From: Pseudomonadota bacterium
GTDB lineage: Bacteria; Myxococcota_A; Polyangia; GCA-2747355
DNA: 64,000 bases
Direction: 5' to 3'
Assembly (NCBI GenBank): GCA_016702545.1
Contig: JADJDT010000027.1
Location: 1 to 64,000, forward strand
Below the pieces are notes generated by a model, which was not told where the DNA came from, did not search any database, and was given only the letters and a program-made list of their open reading frames with translations. This document shows positions 11,910 to 24,945 of the stretch, piece by piece. Position 1 is the stretch's first letter, and each line of letters starts with the position of its first letter. The translations under genes were made by a program, and so were the position numbers.

Positions 11910-11943
11910 TGGGCGATGTCGGGGTCTGATGGGCGATGTCGGC
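11904..11943. repeat. 2 x 20-bp duplication at the pnp-dut junction
   Basis: The unit gtctgatgggcgatgtcggg occurs twice (the second copy differs in the last base). The first copy carries the pnp stop and the second the dut start codon, so the junction itself has been duplicated. Confidence 0.9.
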
Positions 11944-12409
11944 GCCGGCGGTGATCAAGGTCAAGCGCGTGCGCGAACAGGCCGAGCTGCCGCGCTACAT
12001 GTCCGCGGGGGCGGCGGGGCTCGACCTCGGCGCAGCCCTGGAGCACGCGATCGAGCTGGCGCCCGGCGCGCGGGCGCTCGTTCCCACCGGGCTGGTCGTG
12101 GAGCTGCCACCTGGCCACGAGGGGCAGGTGCGACCGCGCTCTGGGCTGGCCGTGCGGCATGGTCTGACGGTGCTCAACGCGCCGGGCACCATCGACAGTG
12201 ACTACCGCGGTGAGATCAGCGTCGCGCTGATCAACCTCGGTAGCGAAACAGTCAGTATCGCGCCGCGGATGCGCATCGCGCAGCTCGTGGTAGCCCCCGT
12301 CAGCCGTGTCGAGGTCGAGGAGGTCGTCGACCTCGAGCTGTCGGCCACGGCGCGAGGCGCGGGCGGTTTCGGCCACACCGGCAGCGAGTGGGCGAGGACT
12401 GAAGCATGA
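11936..12409 (+). CDS. dut: dUTP diphosphatase
   Basis: 157 residues. Hydrolyses dUTP to dUMP, preventing uracil misincorporation and feeding dTMP synthesis; a homotrimer in this family. The conserved motifs are in order: SAGAAGLDLGA (motif 1), PRSGLAVRHG (motif 2), NAPGTIDSDYRGEI (motif 3), a RIAQLVV segment (motif 4) and a C-terminal GGFGHTGS (motif 5, P-loop-like, GFGHTG instead of the more common GFGSTG). The ATG at 11936 is in the duplicated junction. The stop overlaps the purB start as ATGA, so the two are coupled. Confidence 0.94.
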   Translation: MSAPAVIKVKRVREQAELPRYMSAGAAGLDLGAALEHAIELAPGARALVPTGLVVELPPGHEGQVRPRSGLAVRHGLTVLNAPGTIDSDYRGEISVALINLGSETVSIAPRMRIAQLVVAPVSRVEVEEVVDLELSATARGAGGFGHTGSEWARTEA

Positions 12410-13743
12410 TTGAGCGCTATTCGCGGGCGCCGATGCGGGCGTTGTGGAGCGACCAGGCCCGCTACGAGACCTGGCTCGAGGTCGAGCTGGCGGTCTGCAG
12501 CGAGATGGAGCGACTCGGCCGGGTGCCCGTGGGCACCGCCGAGCAGGTGCGGGCCAAGGTCGCGATCGACCCCGAGCGGGTCCAGCGCATCGAAGAGCGG
12601 GTGCGGCACGACGTGATCGCGTTTCTCACGCACCTCGAGGAGCAGGTCGGGGAGCCCGCGCGCTGGCTGCACCTCGGCCTGACCTCTTCGGACGTGCTCG
12701 ACAGCGCCTTCGCGCTGCAGCTGGGCCGGGCGGGCGCGCTGCTGCTGGAGGCGCTCGACGGGCTGCTGCAGGCCTTGGCCCGGCGGGCCGCCGAGACGCG
12801 GCACCTGCCGATGGTGGGTCGCAGCCACGGCATCCACGCCGAGCCGACGGCGGTGGGGCTGGTCTTCGCCGGGGCCTATGCCGAGCTTGGGCGGCAGCGC
12901 CGCCGCTTGGTCAACGCGCTGGAAGAGGTGGCGGTGGGCAAGATCGCCGGCGCCGTCGGCGTCTACGGCAACGTCTCGCCCGAGGTCGAGGCCGGGGCGC
13001 TGGCAGCGCTCGGCCTGGCTCCCGAGACCTGCGCGACGCAGGTCGTGGCGCGCGATCGACACGCGGCGTTCTTTGCCGCGCTGGGACAGCTCGCCTCGTC
13101 GCTCGAGCGGCTGGCCCAGCAGGTGCGCCACTGGCAGCGCACGGAGGTCGGCGAGGCCTACGAGCCCTTCGGGCGTGGCCAGAAGGGCTCCAGCGCGATG
13201 CCGCACAAGCGCAATCCGATCCTCACGGAGAACGTCTGCGGGCTGGCGCGGCTGGTGCGCAGCGCCGTGATCCCCGCGCTCGAGAACGTGGCCCTCTGGC
13301 ACGAGCGCGACATCAGCCACTCGTCGGTGGAGCGGGTGCTGGCCCCCGACGTGACGACGCTGGTGGACTTCATGCTCTATCGCATGACCCAGGTGATCAG
13401 CGGGCTGGAGCTCGATGAAGGGCGCCTGGCGGCCAACCTCGCGCTCAGCGGCGGGCTGATTTACTCGGAGGCTGTGTTGTTGGCGCTGATCGGCAAGGGC
13501 CTCGCCCGGCAGTCGGCCTACGAGCTGGTGCAGCGCTGTGCGCTGGCGACGCAGGCGGGCGCGGGCGCGTTCCGCACGCTGCTCGGACAAGACGCGGAGA
13601 TCGCGCGCGCGCTCAGTCCGGCCGAGATCGACGCCTGCTTCGACGTCGAGCACCACCTGCGCTTCGTCGATGTGATCTACCAGCGAGTCTTCGTCGATGG
13701 CGCGGTGGCCACGACGCTACCGCGCGCGGAAGGTGCAGAATGA
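12406..13743 (+). CDS. purB: Adenylosuccinate lyase
   Basis: 445 residues. Cleaves SAICAR to AICAR and adenylosuccinate to AMP plus fumarate in purine synthesis. Member of the fumarase/aspartase superfamily: LGLTSSDVLDSAFALQL near residue 90, the HGIHAEPTAVGL segment with a catalytic His near 141, and the signature loop GSSAMPHKRNPILTEN near 262-277. The start ATG overlaps the dut stop (ATGA), and the stop overlaps the purC start in the same way. Length and N-terminus (MIERYSRAPMRALWSDQARY) match the family. Confidence 0.96.
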   Translation: MIERYSRAPMRALWSDQARYETWLEVELAVCSEMERLGRVPVGTAEQVRAKVAIDPERVQRIEERVRHDVIAFLTHLEEQVGEPARWLHLGLTSSDVLDSAFALQLGRAGALLLEALDGLLQALARRAAETRHLPMVGRSHGIHAEPTAVGLVFAGAYAELGRQRRRLVNALEEVAVGKIAGAVGVYGNVSPEVEAGALAALGLAPETCATQVVARDRHAAFFAALGQLASSLERLAQQVRHWQRTEVGEAYEPFGRGQKGSSAMPHKRNPILTENVCGLARLVRSAVIPALENVALWHERDISHSSVERVLAPDVTTLVDFMLYRMTQVISGLELDEGRLAANLALSGGLIYSEAVLLALIGKGLARQSAYELVQRCALATQAGAGAFRTLLGQDAEIARALSPAEIDACFDVEHHLRFVDVIYQRVFVDGAVATTLPRAEGAE

Positions 13744-14705
13744 TCGACGACCCCACCCTCCTGCAGGGCATCGCGCTCGCCCTCGACGAGACGGCCTACA
13801 GCGACCTCGGGACGCTCGAGCGCGGCAAGGTCCGGGATTGCTACATGCGCGCTGGACGGCGGGCCATCGTCGTCACGGACCGCCTCAGCGCCTTCGATCG
13901 GATCGTGGCGACGATCCCCTTCAAGGGGCAGGTGCTCAACGGCGTCAGCGCCTACTGGCTGGAGCAGACGCGCGCGATTTGCCCGAATCACCTGATCAGC
14001 GTGCCGGACCCGGTAGCCAGCCTGGTGCACGAGTGCCGGCCCTTCCCCGTCGAGATGGTCCTGCGCGGCTTCCTCACCGGCAGCAGCCCGACCTCGATCT
14101 GGACCTGCTATGCGCGCGGTGAGCGCCGCTACTGTGGTCACCCCTTGGCCGAGGGCCTGCGACAGCACCAGCGACTGGCCGCCCCGCTGATCACGCCGAC
14201 GAGCAAGGCGCCCAAGGGGGAGCACGACGAGCTGCTCAGCGCGGACGAGGTGATCGAACGCGGGCTCGCCACGGCCGAGGAGTATGCGCAGCTCAGCGAA
14301 TTGAGCCTGGCGCTCTTCGCCCGCGGGCAGGCCCTGGCGGCGGAGCGCGGGCTGATCCTCGTCGACACCAAATACGAGTTCGGCCGCTTGCCCGACGGGC
14401 GGATCTGCCTGATCGACGAGGTGCACACGCCCGACTCGTCGCGCTACTGGTACGCCGACTCCTACGAGGAGGCGCTGCGCGCCGGTCGCGACCCGCGCGC
14501 CCTCGACAAAGAGTACGTGCGCCGCTACCTCAGCGGCGTCGGCTTCCGCGGCGAGGGCCCCGTGCCGCCGCTGCCCGACGAGGTACGCATCGAGGCCGCG
14601 CGGCGCTACATCGAGATCTACGAGCGCATGACCGGCCAGCCCTTCGTCCCCAACCTCGAGCCCCCGCGCCCCCGGATCCACGCCGCCCTGCGCGCGGCGC
14701 TCTAG
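13740..14705 (+). CDS. purC: Phosphoribosylaminoimidazole-succinocarboxamide synthase (SAICAR synthetase)
   Basis: 321 residues, the longer family type. ATP-dependent ligation of CAIR and aspartate to SAICAR, the step immediately before PurB. Recognised by the N-terminal GTLERGKVRDCYM ATP-binding loop, VTDRLSAFDRI, the RGFLTGSS segment, and the C-terminal LVDTKYEFG and LIDEVHTPDSSRYW signatures. The start overlaps the purB stop (ATGA). It is the last gene of this operon: a G-rich block and a new promoter precede purF. Confidence 0.96.
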   Translation: MIDDPTLLQGIALALDETAYSDLGTLERGKVRDCYMRAGRRAIVVTDRLSAFDRIVATIPFKGQVLNGVSAYWLEQTRAICPNHLISVPDPVASLVHECRPFPVEMVLRGFLTGSSPTSIWTCYARGERRYCGHPLAEGLRQHQRLAAPLITPTSKAPKGEHDELLSADEVIERGLATAEEYAQLSELSLALFARGQALAAERGLILVDTKYEFGRLPDGRICLIDEVHTPDSSRYWYADSYEEALRAGRDPRALDKEYVRRYLSGVGFRGEGPVPPLPDEVRIEAARRYIEIYERMTGQPFVPNLEPPRPRIHAALRAAL

Positions 14706-14717
14706 CGCCGGTGGCGC

Positions 14718-14758
14718 GGGGGGGCGGGGGGCGGGGGGCGGCGGGGCGGGGGGGGGGG
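14718..14758 (+). repeat. G-rich block (G7, G6, G6, G4, G11 runs) before the purF promoter
   Basis: Runs of 7, 6, 6, 2, 4 and 11 G separated by single C over 41 bases, directly upstream of the purF -35 box. The pattern satisfies a G-quadruplex motif on the plus strand. Whether it affects purF transcription is unknown. Confidence 0.85.
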
Positions 14759-14761
14759 TGC

Positions 14762-14790
14762 TTGACGCTCCCTGGGGAGCATGCTAGATG
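14762..14790 (+). promoter_or_regulatory. Promoter of purF
   Basis: TTGACG (14762-14767), 17-base spacer, TAGATG (14785-14790). The expected start of transcription is near 14796-14798, only 3-5 bases before the purF ATG at 14801, so the mRNA should be leaderless or nearly so. Confidence 0.7.
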
Positions 14791-14800
14791 CGCCCCTGAA

Positions 14801-16201
14801 ATGTGCGGAATTTTTGGCGTATATGGTCACCCCGAGGCGTCGAACCTGGCCTATCTGGGCCTGCACGCCCAACAGCATCGGGGCCAGGAAAGCGCCGGGA
14901 TTTCGGCCAGCGACGGTCAGCGCCAGCGCACGTGGCGCGGCATGGGGTTGGTCGTCGATGTCTTCAATCAGGAGCGGCTGAAGCACCTCCCCGGGCGCGC
15001 GGCGATCGGGCATGTGCGCTACTCGACCGCGGGCGACTCGGACCTCGCCAACGCTCAGCCCTTCGCCGTGCGGCATGGGCGCGGGCAGCTCGCGGTGGCG
15101 CACAACGGCAACCTCGTCAACGCTGCGGCGCTGCGGCGCGAGATGGAGCAGCGCGGCTCGATCTTCACCTCGACCGCGGACACCGAGGTGATCGTGCATC
15201 TGCTGGCGCGCCGCCAGGAGCGACGCCTGGTCGAGCGGGTGCGCGCGGTGATCGGCGAGATCCGCGGCGCCTATTCGCTGGTCTTGCTGACGGAACGCGC
15301 GCTGGTGGCCACGCGCGATCCCTGGGGCTTCCGTCCGCTGGCGCTCGGTCGGCTGCGCCGCCCCGATGGCGGGGAGGCCTGGGTCTTCGCCTCGGAGACC
15401 AGCGCTTTCGATTTGATCAACGCCACCTACGTGCGCCCGGTGCGCCCCGGCGAGATCATCGTCGTCGATCGCAATGGGCTGCATAGCTTCGAGGGTCTTC
15501 CGGCGGAGCAGCCGCACTTTTGCGTCTTCGAGCACATCTACTTCGCGCGGCCCGACTCGATGCTGGGCGATAGCAGCGTCTACGAGAGCCGCGATCTGCT
15601 CGGGCGGCAGCTCGCGCGCGAGCAGCCGGTGTCTGCAGATATCGTGATCCCTGTGCCCGACTCGGGGACGACCGCCGCGCTCGGCTTCGCCCGTGAGTCG
15701 GCGATCCCCTTCGGCATGGGCCTGATCCGCAGCCACTACGTTGGGCGCACCTTCATCGAGCCGCAGGAGAGCATTCGCCACTTCGGCGTGCGGCTCAAGC
15801 TGGCGCCCGTGCGCCATCTGATCGATGGCAAGCGGGTCTGCGTGGTCGACGATTCGCTGGTGCGGGGCACGACCTCGCGCAAGATCGTGACGATGCTGCG
15901 CCAGGCTGGGGCGCGTGAGGTGCACCTGCGCATCAGCGCGCCGCCGACGCGACACCCCTGCTTCTACGGCATCGACACGCCGAGCTACGAGGAGCTGATC
16001 GCCGCGCAGAAGACCCCGGCCGAGATCGCCGAGTACATCGGCTGTGACACGCTGGGCTACCTCAGCCTGGAGGGGATGCTCGGCGCGCTCGGCCAGCGCC
16101 GCGGGGCCTTCTTCTGCGATGCCTGCTTCTCGGGAGAGTATCCGGTGGCGGCCGATCCGCCGACTCCCGCCCGCGCGCTGCGGACGGCCGCGCGTCGGTG
16201 A
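14801..16201 (+). CDS. purF: Amidophosphoribosyltransferase
   Basis: 466 residues. First committed enzyme of purine synthesis: moves glutamine amide nitrogen to PRPP. The start is fixed by the family rule that Cys follows Met: MCGIFGVYGH, Cys being the N-terminal glutaminase nucleophile. Other glutaminase features: IGHVRYSTAG and VAHNGNLVN. The PRTase PRPP loop is VCVVDDSLVRGTTSRK (near 345). Conserved cysteines in the C-terminal half (RHPCFYGID, FFCDACFSGEYP) suggest the iron-sulfur-cluster type of B. subtilis, although the pattern should be compared. No ribosome site lies before the ATG, consistent with a leaderless mRNA. Confidence 0.95.
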   Translation: MCGIFGVYGHPEASNLAYLGLHAQQHRGQESAGISASDGQRQRTWRGMGLVVDVFNQERLKHLPGRAAIGHVRYSTAGDSDLANAQPFAVRHGRGQLAVAHNGNLVNAAALRREMEQRGSIFTSTADTEVIVHLLARRQERRLVERVRAVIGEIRGAYSLVLLTERALVATRDPWGFRPLALGRLRRPDGGEAWVFASETSAFDLINATYVRPVRPGEIIVVDRNGLHSFEGLPAEQPHFCVFEHIYFARPDSMLGDSSVYESRDLLGRQLAREQPVSADIVIPVPDSGTTAALGFARESAIPFGMGLIRSHYVGRTFIEPQESIRHFGVRLKLAPVRHLIDGKRVCVVDDSLVRGTTSRKIVTMLRQAGAREVHLRISAPPTRHPCFYGIDTPSYEELIAAQKTPAEIAEYIGCDTLGYLSLEGMLGALGQRRGAFFCDACFSGEYPVAADPPTPARALRTAARR

Positions 16202-16299
16202 GGCGCGGCGCGGGGCCTGTCGGCCCGGCGCCGGCCGGGCACGCACCCCTGGCCCGCAGCAGGCCAACCGATACGGCCAACCCACGAGGGAGAGATGTG

Positions 16300-17419
16300 A
16301 TGTCCTACGGTGAGACGACAGAGGTCCTGCGCGGACTGCGGCGGCGACTCGACGATCTTCGAGGTCATCTTTGACTTGGAGAACCAACTCCGTCGCGTAG
16401 CCCAGATCGATGCGCAGGCGGCCGCTCCCGAGTTCTGGAACGATGCGCCCCGAGCGCAGGGCCTCCTCCGCGAGCAGGCGCGCGCGCGGGGTACCGTCGA
16501 AGAGGTGCAGCGCCTCGACCGCATCGTCGAGGACGCCGAGACGCTGCTCGAGCTGGCGCGCGAGGTCGGCGATGCGACCAGCGACGAGGAGGCGGCGCGC
16601 CTGGCCGCACAGGCGGCGACGGCGCTCTCCGCGCTCGAATGGGCGCAGATGCTCAACGGTCCGCACGATCGGATGGGCGCGCTGGTCAGCATCAATTCGG
16701 GAGCGGGCGGCACCGATAGTCAGGATTGGGCCGAGATGCTGCTGCGCATGTATCTGCGCTGGAGCGAGCGCAGCGGCTTCAAGGTCGAGCTGCTCGACAC
16801 GCAGCCGGGAGAGGAGGCGGGCATCAAGTCGGCCACCTTCTCGGTCGAGGGCGAGTACGCCTTCGGCTTCTTGCATGCCGAGTCGGGGGTGCATCGTCTG
16901 GTGCGCATCTCGCCCTTCGATGGCAATGCGCGTCGGCACACGGCCTTCGCGTCGGTCGCTGTCTTCCTCGACGTGAAGGAGGATCTCGAGATCGACCTGC
17001 GTGACGAGGACATGCGCTTCGACTTCTTCCGCGCCGGGGGCGCGGGTGGTCAGCACGTCAACAAGACCGAGTCGGCGGTGCGGGTCACCCACCTGCCGAC
17101 GGGCATCGTCGTGCAGTGCCAGAACGAGCGCTCGCAGCACAAGAACCGCACGCAGGCGCTGCGCGTGCTGCGGGCGCGGATCTACGAGCACGAGCGCCGC
17201 AAGCGCGATGCGGAGCTGGCGGGGATCAGCGGCGAGAAGAAGGCCATCGAGTGGGGCAGTCAGATCCGATCCTACGTGCTCGCGCCCTATCGCTTGGTGA
17301 CCGACCATCGGACCGAGCTCAAGGTCGGCAACGTCGACGCAGTGCTGGCCGGCGACCTCGATCAATTCATCCACGCTTACCTGCTGGGCGAGAGCCGGCG
17401 GCGGTCGCCGGCGCCCTAG
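16300..17419 (+). CDS. prfB: Peptide chain release factor 2, with programmed +1 frameshift
   Basis: 372 residues after a +1 shift. RF2 reads UGA and UAA stops. Translation starts at ATG 16300 (GAGGGAGAG upstream) in the frame MSYGETTEVLRGLRRRLDDL and reaches the canonical slippery site CTT TGA C at 16369-16375, with an SD-like GAGGT three bases before CTT. Skipping T16372 places the ribosome in the main frame, giving RGHLDLENQLRRV, the normal RF2 junction. Then come the SPF stop-codon recognition tripeptide (RISPFDGNARRH) and the GGQ loop (AGGAGGQHVNKTESAVRV). RF2 abundance should thus autoregulate. A caller that ignores the shift would start at 16310 with a wrong N-terminus. Confidence 0.94.
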
Positions 17420-17506
17420 ACCGAGAACAAGCGCGTCCTAGCGCAAACGCCATAGCTCCGCGGCGGCAGACGGCGCCGAGCCGCGGACGAGACGGACGGA
17501 CGAACG

Positions 17507-19187
<1,681 letters not shown>

Positions 19188-19207
<20 letters not shown>

Positions 19208-20909
19208 CGGCGAGCGGGGCTGGCGCACGCCGCTGGCGTCGATGCTGGCGGGCGCGCTGATCGCGCTGCTGGCGCTGGCGCTGCAGCTACGCGTCCTCAC
19301 GCCACGCGCTGCGGTGGTGCAGTGGGCCTGGGTGATCGGTCTGGTGGCGGGGGTGTTGGTCGTCGGCGGGGCCGTGACCCTGCTGTTCTGGTGGGCCAAT
19401 CGACGGCGCCTGGAGTGGTTTCTCGCCTGGCACTATCTGCTGCGCAGCCGCGGATCGCGCGGCACGCTGATCGTGGGCGCGTTGCTGCTGGTGGCGGCTG
19501 CGGTGGTGTACCGCGGGGTCTATCTCAACGTCCTGCCGCCACCGATCGCAGGCATCGGCGTCGAGCCGCCGCGCTATCTGGTCTGGGTCGAGTGGACGGC
19601 GATCGGGTTGGGCGTGGCCGGCTGGTTGGTCACGCTCTTCGGCGTGTTGATGCTCTTCTTCTCGGTCTTTACCTGCATCTCGATCTTCGGGGTGCACCTC
19701 GGGACCGCCGCGCTGGTGGTGGTCATCTCGGTGATGGGTGGCTTCGAGCAGGATCTGCGGCAGAAGATCCTCGGCACGCGGGCCCATGTGGTCGTGACCA
19801 AGCCGCGGCGCGTCTTCGCCGATTACCGCTGGGTCGAGCGCAAGGTGGCGGCGACGCCCGGCGTGGTGGCCCTGTCGCCCTATCTCGAGGGCGAGGTGAT
19901 GATCACCAGTCAGAGCAATCTCGCCGGGGTGGTCGTCCGCGGCATCGATCCGCGGGCCCTCGATCGTGTCAGCGACCTGCGGCGCTACCTCAACGCCGAG
20001 GGCGGGGCCGGCAGCCTGGGTAACCTGCGGCACCCGGAGCGGCTGGCGGTGATTCCCGTCGCTCGTCGCGTGCTGGGCGAGCCGCTGGACGCGGTCCCCG
20101 GCGCCCGGCGCGCGATCCACCCGGGGGTGCTGATCGGCGCCGAGTTGGCGCGCAACCTGCGGCTTTACCTGGGCGAGGACGTGAATTTGGTGGCGCCGCT
20201 GGGGGGGATGAGCCCGGCCGGGCCGATTCCTCGGGCGATGGCGTTCCGGGTGGCCGGGATCTTCTATTCGGGCATGTACGAGTACGACAGCAAGTACGTC
20301 TACACTACGCTCCCGGCGGCCCGTCGCTTCCTCGGGGTCGACGACGAGATCACCGGACTCGAGCTCAAGGTCGACGGCGTGGAGCGCGCCTCGGCGGTGG
20401 CTGCGGCCGTGCACGCTGGGCTCGGTCCCCGCTTCGCGGTCCGGGACTGGCGCGAGCTCAACGCCAGCCTCTTCGCCGCGCTGAAGATGGAGAAGGCAGC
20501 GATGTTCATCGTGCTGACCTTCATCGTCTTGGTCGCCTGCTTCTCGATCGCCACCAACCTGATCATGCTGGTGCTGGAGAAGGGGCGGGAGATCGCCGTG
20601 CTCAAGGCGCTCGGTGCCAGCTCCCGCTCGCTGCTCTTGACCTTCATCTATGCCGGCATCTACATCGGGACGATCGGCATGATGCTCGGGGTGGTGGTCG
20701 GCCTCGCGATCTGCAGCTACCTGTCGCAGGTCGGCGTGCCGATCCCGCAGGACCTGTACTACATCGCACGGCTGCCGGTGCGGGTCACGGCCCCCGATCT
20801 GGCGATGATCGCCACGGCGTCCGTGGCCCTGGCGTTGCTGGCGACGATCTACCCGGCGCTGCGGGCAGCAGCGCTGGACCCGATCGAGGGCCTGCGGCGG
20901 GAAACGTAG
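19188..20909 (+). CDS. LolC/LolE-family ABC transporter permease with an extra N-terminal membrane region
   Basis: 573 residues. Inner-membrane subunit of the Lol complex that releases lipoproteins towards the outer membrane; lolD follows. The core is typical: a transmembrane segment (about 135-170), the adjacent conserved segment VISVMGGFEQDLRQKILG, a MacB-like periplasmic domain, and three C-terminal membrane segments ending PALRAAALDPIEGLR. Unlike the usual 400-residue protein, about 135 residues precede the core and contain three further hydrophobic segments (near 18-35, 44-68 and 92-110). Only one permease is present, so it may act as a homodimer (LolF-like), unless another copy exists elsewhere. 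The ATG lies inside lysS. Confidence 0.85.
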
Positions 20910-20964
20910 CGCCGCTGCCAGGCGCCTGCCGGGAAAGCTCGCGATCCGGCTGGCGTGGGTGTCG

Positions 20965-20993
20965 TTGACAGCACGGGGTGACTTGAGTAGGCT
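20965..20993 (+). promoter_or_regulatory. Promoter of lolD
   Basis: TTGACA (20965-20970), 17-base spacer, TAGGCT (20988-20993) in the 98-base gap before lolD. The predicted transcript start near 21000 is only about eight bases before the first ATG at 21008, and no ribosome site fits between. Confidence 0.6.
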
Positions 20994-21007
20994 GGCGCGT
21001 CTTTTCT

Positions 21008-21871
21008 ATGTATTTGCGCTCATTACACTTTTCTCGCCGTAGAGAGGGCCCGCGCGGGGCGGCGGCGCTGGTCGGGGCGATCGTCTCGGTGGCGCCCCTC
21101 GATCCCGATCCGGCGGCCTCGGAGGTCGGTTCTCAGCCGGCCGCCGGTGAGGCCTGCGTGGCCGGGGCCGAGGCGCTGATCAGCGTGCGTGGCCTGACCA
21201 AGGTGTTCCTGCATGGGGGCCGCGAGCTGCAGGTCCTGCGAGGCATCGATCTCGACGTCGGCGCGGGTGAGCTGCTGTCGATCGTCGGCAGCTCGGGAGC
21301 AGGCAAGTCGACCTTCCTGCACATCCTCGGCACGCTCGATCGCGCCAGCGCCGGAGTCGTCAGCTTCGGCGGTCGTCGCCTCAACGAGCTCGGCGCCGGG
21401 CAGCTCGCTGCGGTGCGCAATCGCGAGATTGGCTTCGTGTTCCAGTTTCATCACCTGCTGCCGGAGTTCACCGCGTTGGAGAACGTGATGCTGCCGGCCT
21501 TGATTGGGCGCCTGGCGCGGGCGGAGGCGTTGCAGCGCGCGGAGGAGCTGTTGGTCGAGGTGGGTCTGGCGGAGCGCCTGAGTCACCGGCCCGGCGAGCT
21601 GTCGGGCGGAGAGCAACAGCGGGTGGCACTGGCGCGGGCGCTGGTATGGCGTCCCAAGCTGCTGCTCGCGGACGAGCCGACGGGGAATCTCGACAGCGCC
21701 ACCGGGCACAGCATGCACGAGCTATTTTTCGCGCTCAACGAGCGCTTCGGCACGACGATGTTGACCGTGACCCACAACCCCGAGCTCGCGCTTCGCATGC
21801 CACGCCGCCTGCGCATGAGCGACGGTCGCCTTACCGAGGATACCGGGCCGCCGCGGCCGGGGGCCGTCTGA
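21008..21871 (+). CDS. lolD: Lipoprotein-releasing ABC transporter ATP-binding protein LolD
   Basis: 287 residues. ATPase partner of the adjacent LolC/E-type permease. Walker A GSSGAGKS, Q-loop FVFQFHHLLPEF, signature LSGGEQQRVALARAL, Walker B LLLADEPTGNLDS and H-loop TVTHNPEL are all present; the FQFHHLLPEFTALENVMLP stretch is characteristic of LolD. The protein is about 50 residues longer at the N-terminus than E. coli LolD; the core starts near residue 57 (ALISVRGLTKVF). Starts at 21008 (leaderless) or at downstream GTG codons such as 21090 cannot be distinguished by sequence. Confidence 0.9.
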   Translation: MYLRSLHFSRRREGPRGAAALVGAIVSVAPLDPDPAASEVGSQPAAGEACVAGAEALISVRGLTKVFLHGGRELQVLRGIDLDVGAGELLSIVGSSGAGKSTFLHILGTLDRASAGVVSFGGRRLNELGAGQLAAVRNREIGFVFQFHHLLPEFTALENVMLPALIGRLARAEALQRAEELLVEVGLAERLSHRPGELSGGEQQRVALARALVWRPKLLLADEPTGNLDSATGHSMHELFFALNERFGTTMLTVTHNPELALRMPRRLRMSDGRLTEDTGPPRPGAV

Positions 21872-21929
21872 GGCTCCAGCCCGCGCGCCCTTTCGCGCGT
21901 GGCGCCGCGCTACTGCTGCCCCATCTACC

Positions 21930-24377
<2,448 letters not shown>

Positions 24378-24419
24378 GGTCGTCGCGGCGGGGCCGCGGC
24401 GCAGAGGAGTCGAGTCATC

Positions 24420-24938
24420 ATGAGAGCGACGCATTGGGGAGTGGTGGGTGCGCTGACCCTGGCGCTGGCGCTGCCGGCGCAGGCGGCGGAGAAGCTGCGC
24501 ATCGGCGTGGTCAACCTGCAGCGGGCGGTCGAGGAGAGCCAGGAGGGCAAGGCGGCGGAGAAGGAGCTGGAGGGGTTGAAGAAGAAGCTCGAGGACACGC
24601 TGAATCGCAAGCTGAAGGACTTCTACGAGCGCGAGAAGAAGCTGCGCGAGGCGTGGCAGGTGCTCAAGGAGGGCGAGCGCAGCAAGCGGGCGCAGGCCTC
24701 GCAGCAGGAGATGGAGCAGCTGCAGAAGGAGTACGCCGAGGCCGAGCGCGAGCTGATGCAGCGCAAGACCGCGGTGATGATGAAGATCAGCCGCAAGCTC
24801 AATACGGTGATCGAGGGCGTGGCCAAGCGCGACAGCTACGACTACATCTTCGCCAACGCGGCGGTGCTCTGGGCCCCGCGCCACGTCGATCTGACCAACG
24901 AGGTCATCCGGCTCTACAACAACGCCGGCGGGAAGTGA
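24420..24938 (+). CDS. skp: OmpH/Skp-family periplasmic chaperone
   Basis: 172 residues. Holds unfolded outer membrane proteins in the periplasm on their way to BamA. Signal peptide 1-22 (cleavage after AQA), then KLRIGVVNLQRAVEES, the family N-terminus, a long charged coiled coil (about 45-130) and a short C-terminal alpha/beta end (YDYIFANAAVLWA). This is the usual Skp architecture and the usual place between bamA and lpxD. The next start codon lies seven bases after the stop. Confidence 0.9.
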   Translation: MRATHWGVVGALTLALALPAQAAEKLRIGVVNLQRAVEESQEGKAAEKELEGLKKKLEDTLNRKLKDFYEREKKLREAWQVLKEGERSKRAQASQQEMEQLQKEYAEAERELMQRKTAVMMKISRKLNTVIEGVAKRDSYDYIFANAAVLWAPRHVDLTNEVIRLYNNAGGK

Positions 24939-24945
24939 TGCGGCC

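Noticed and set aside
20910..21007. Intrinsic terminator after the Lol permease
   Set aside because: No stem followed by T-run is visible; only a promoter for lolD.
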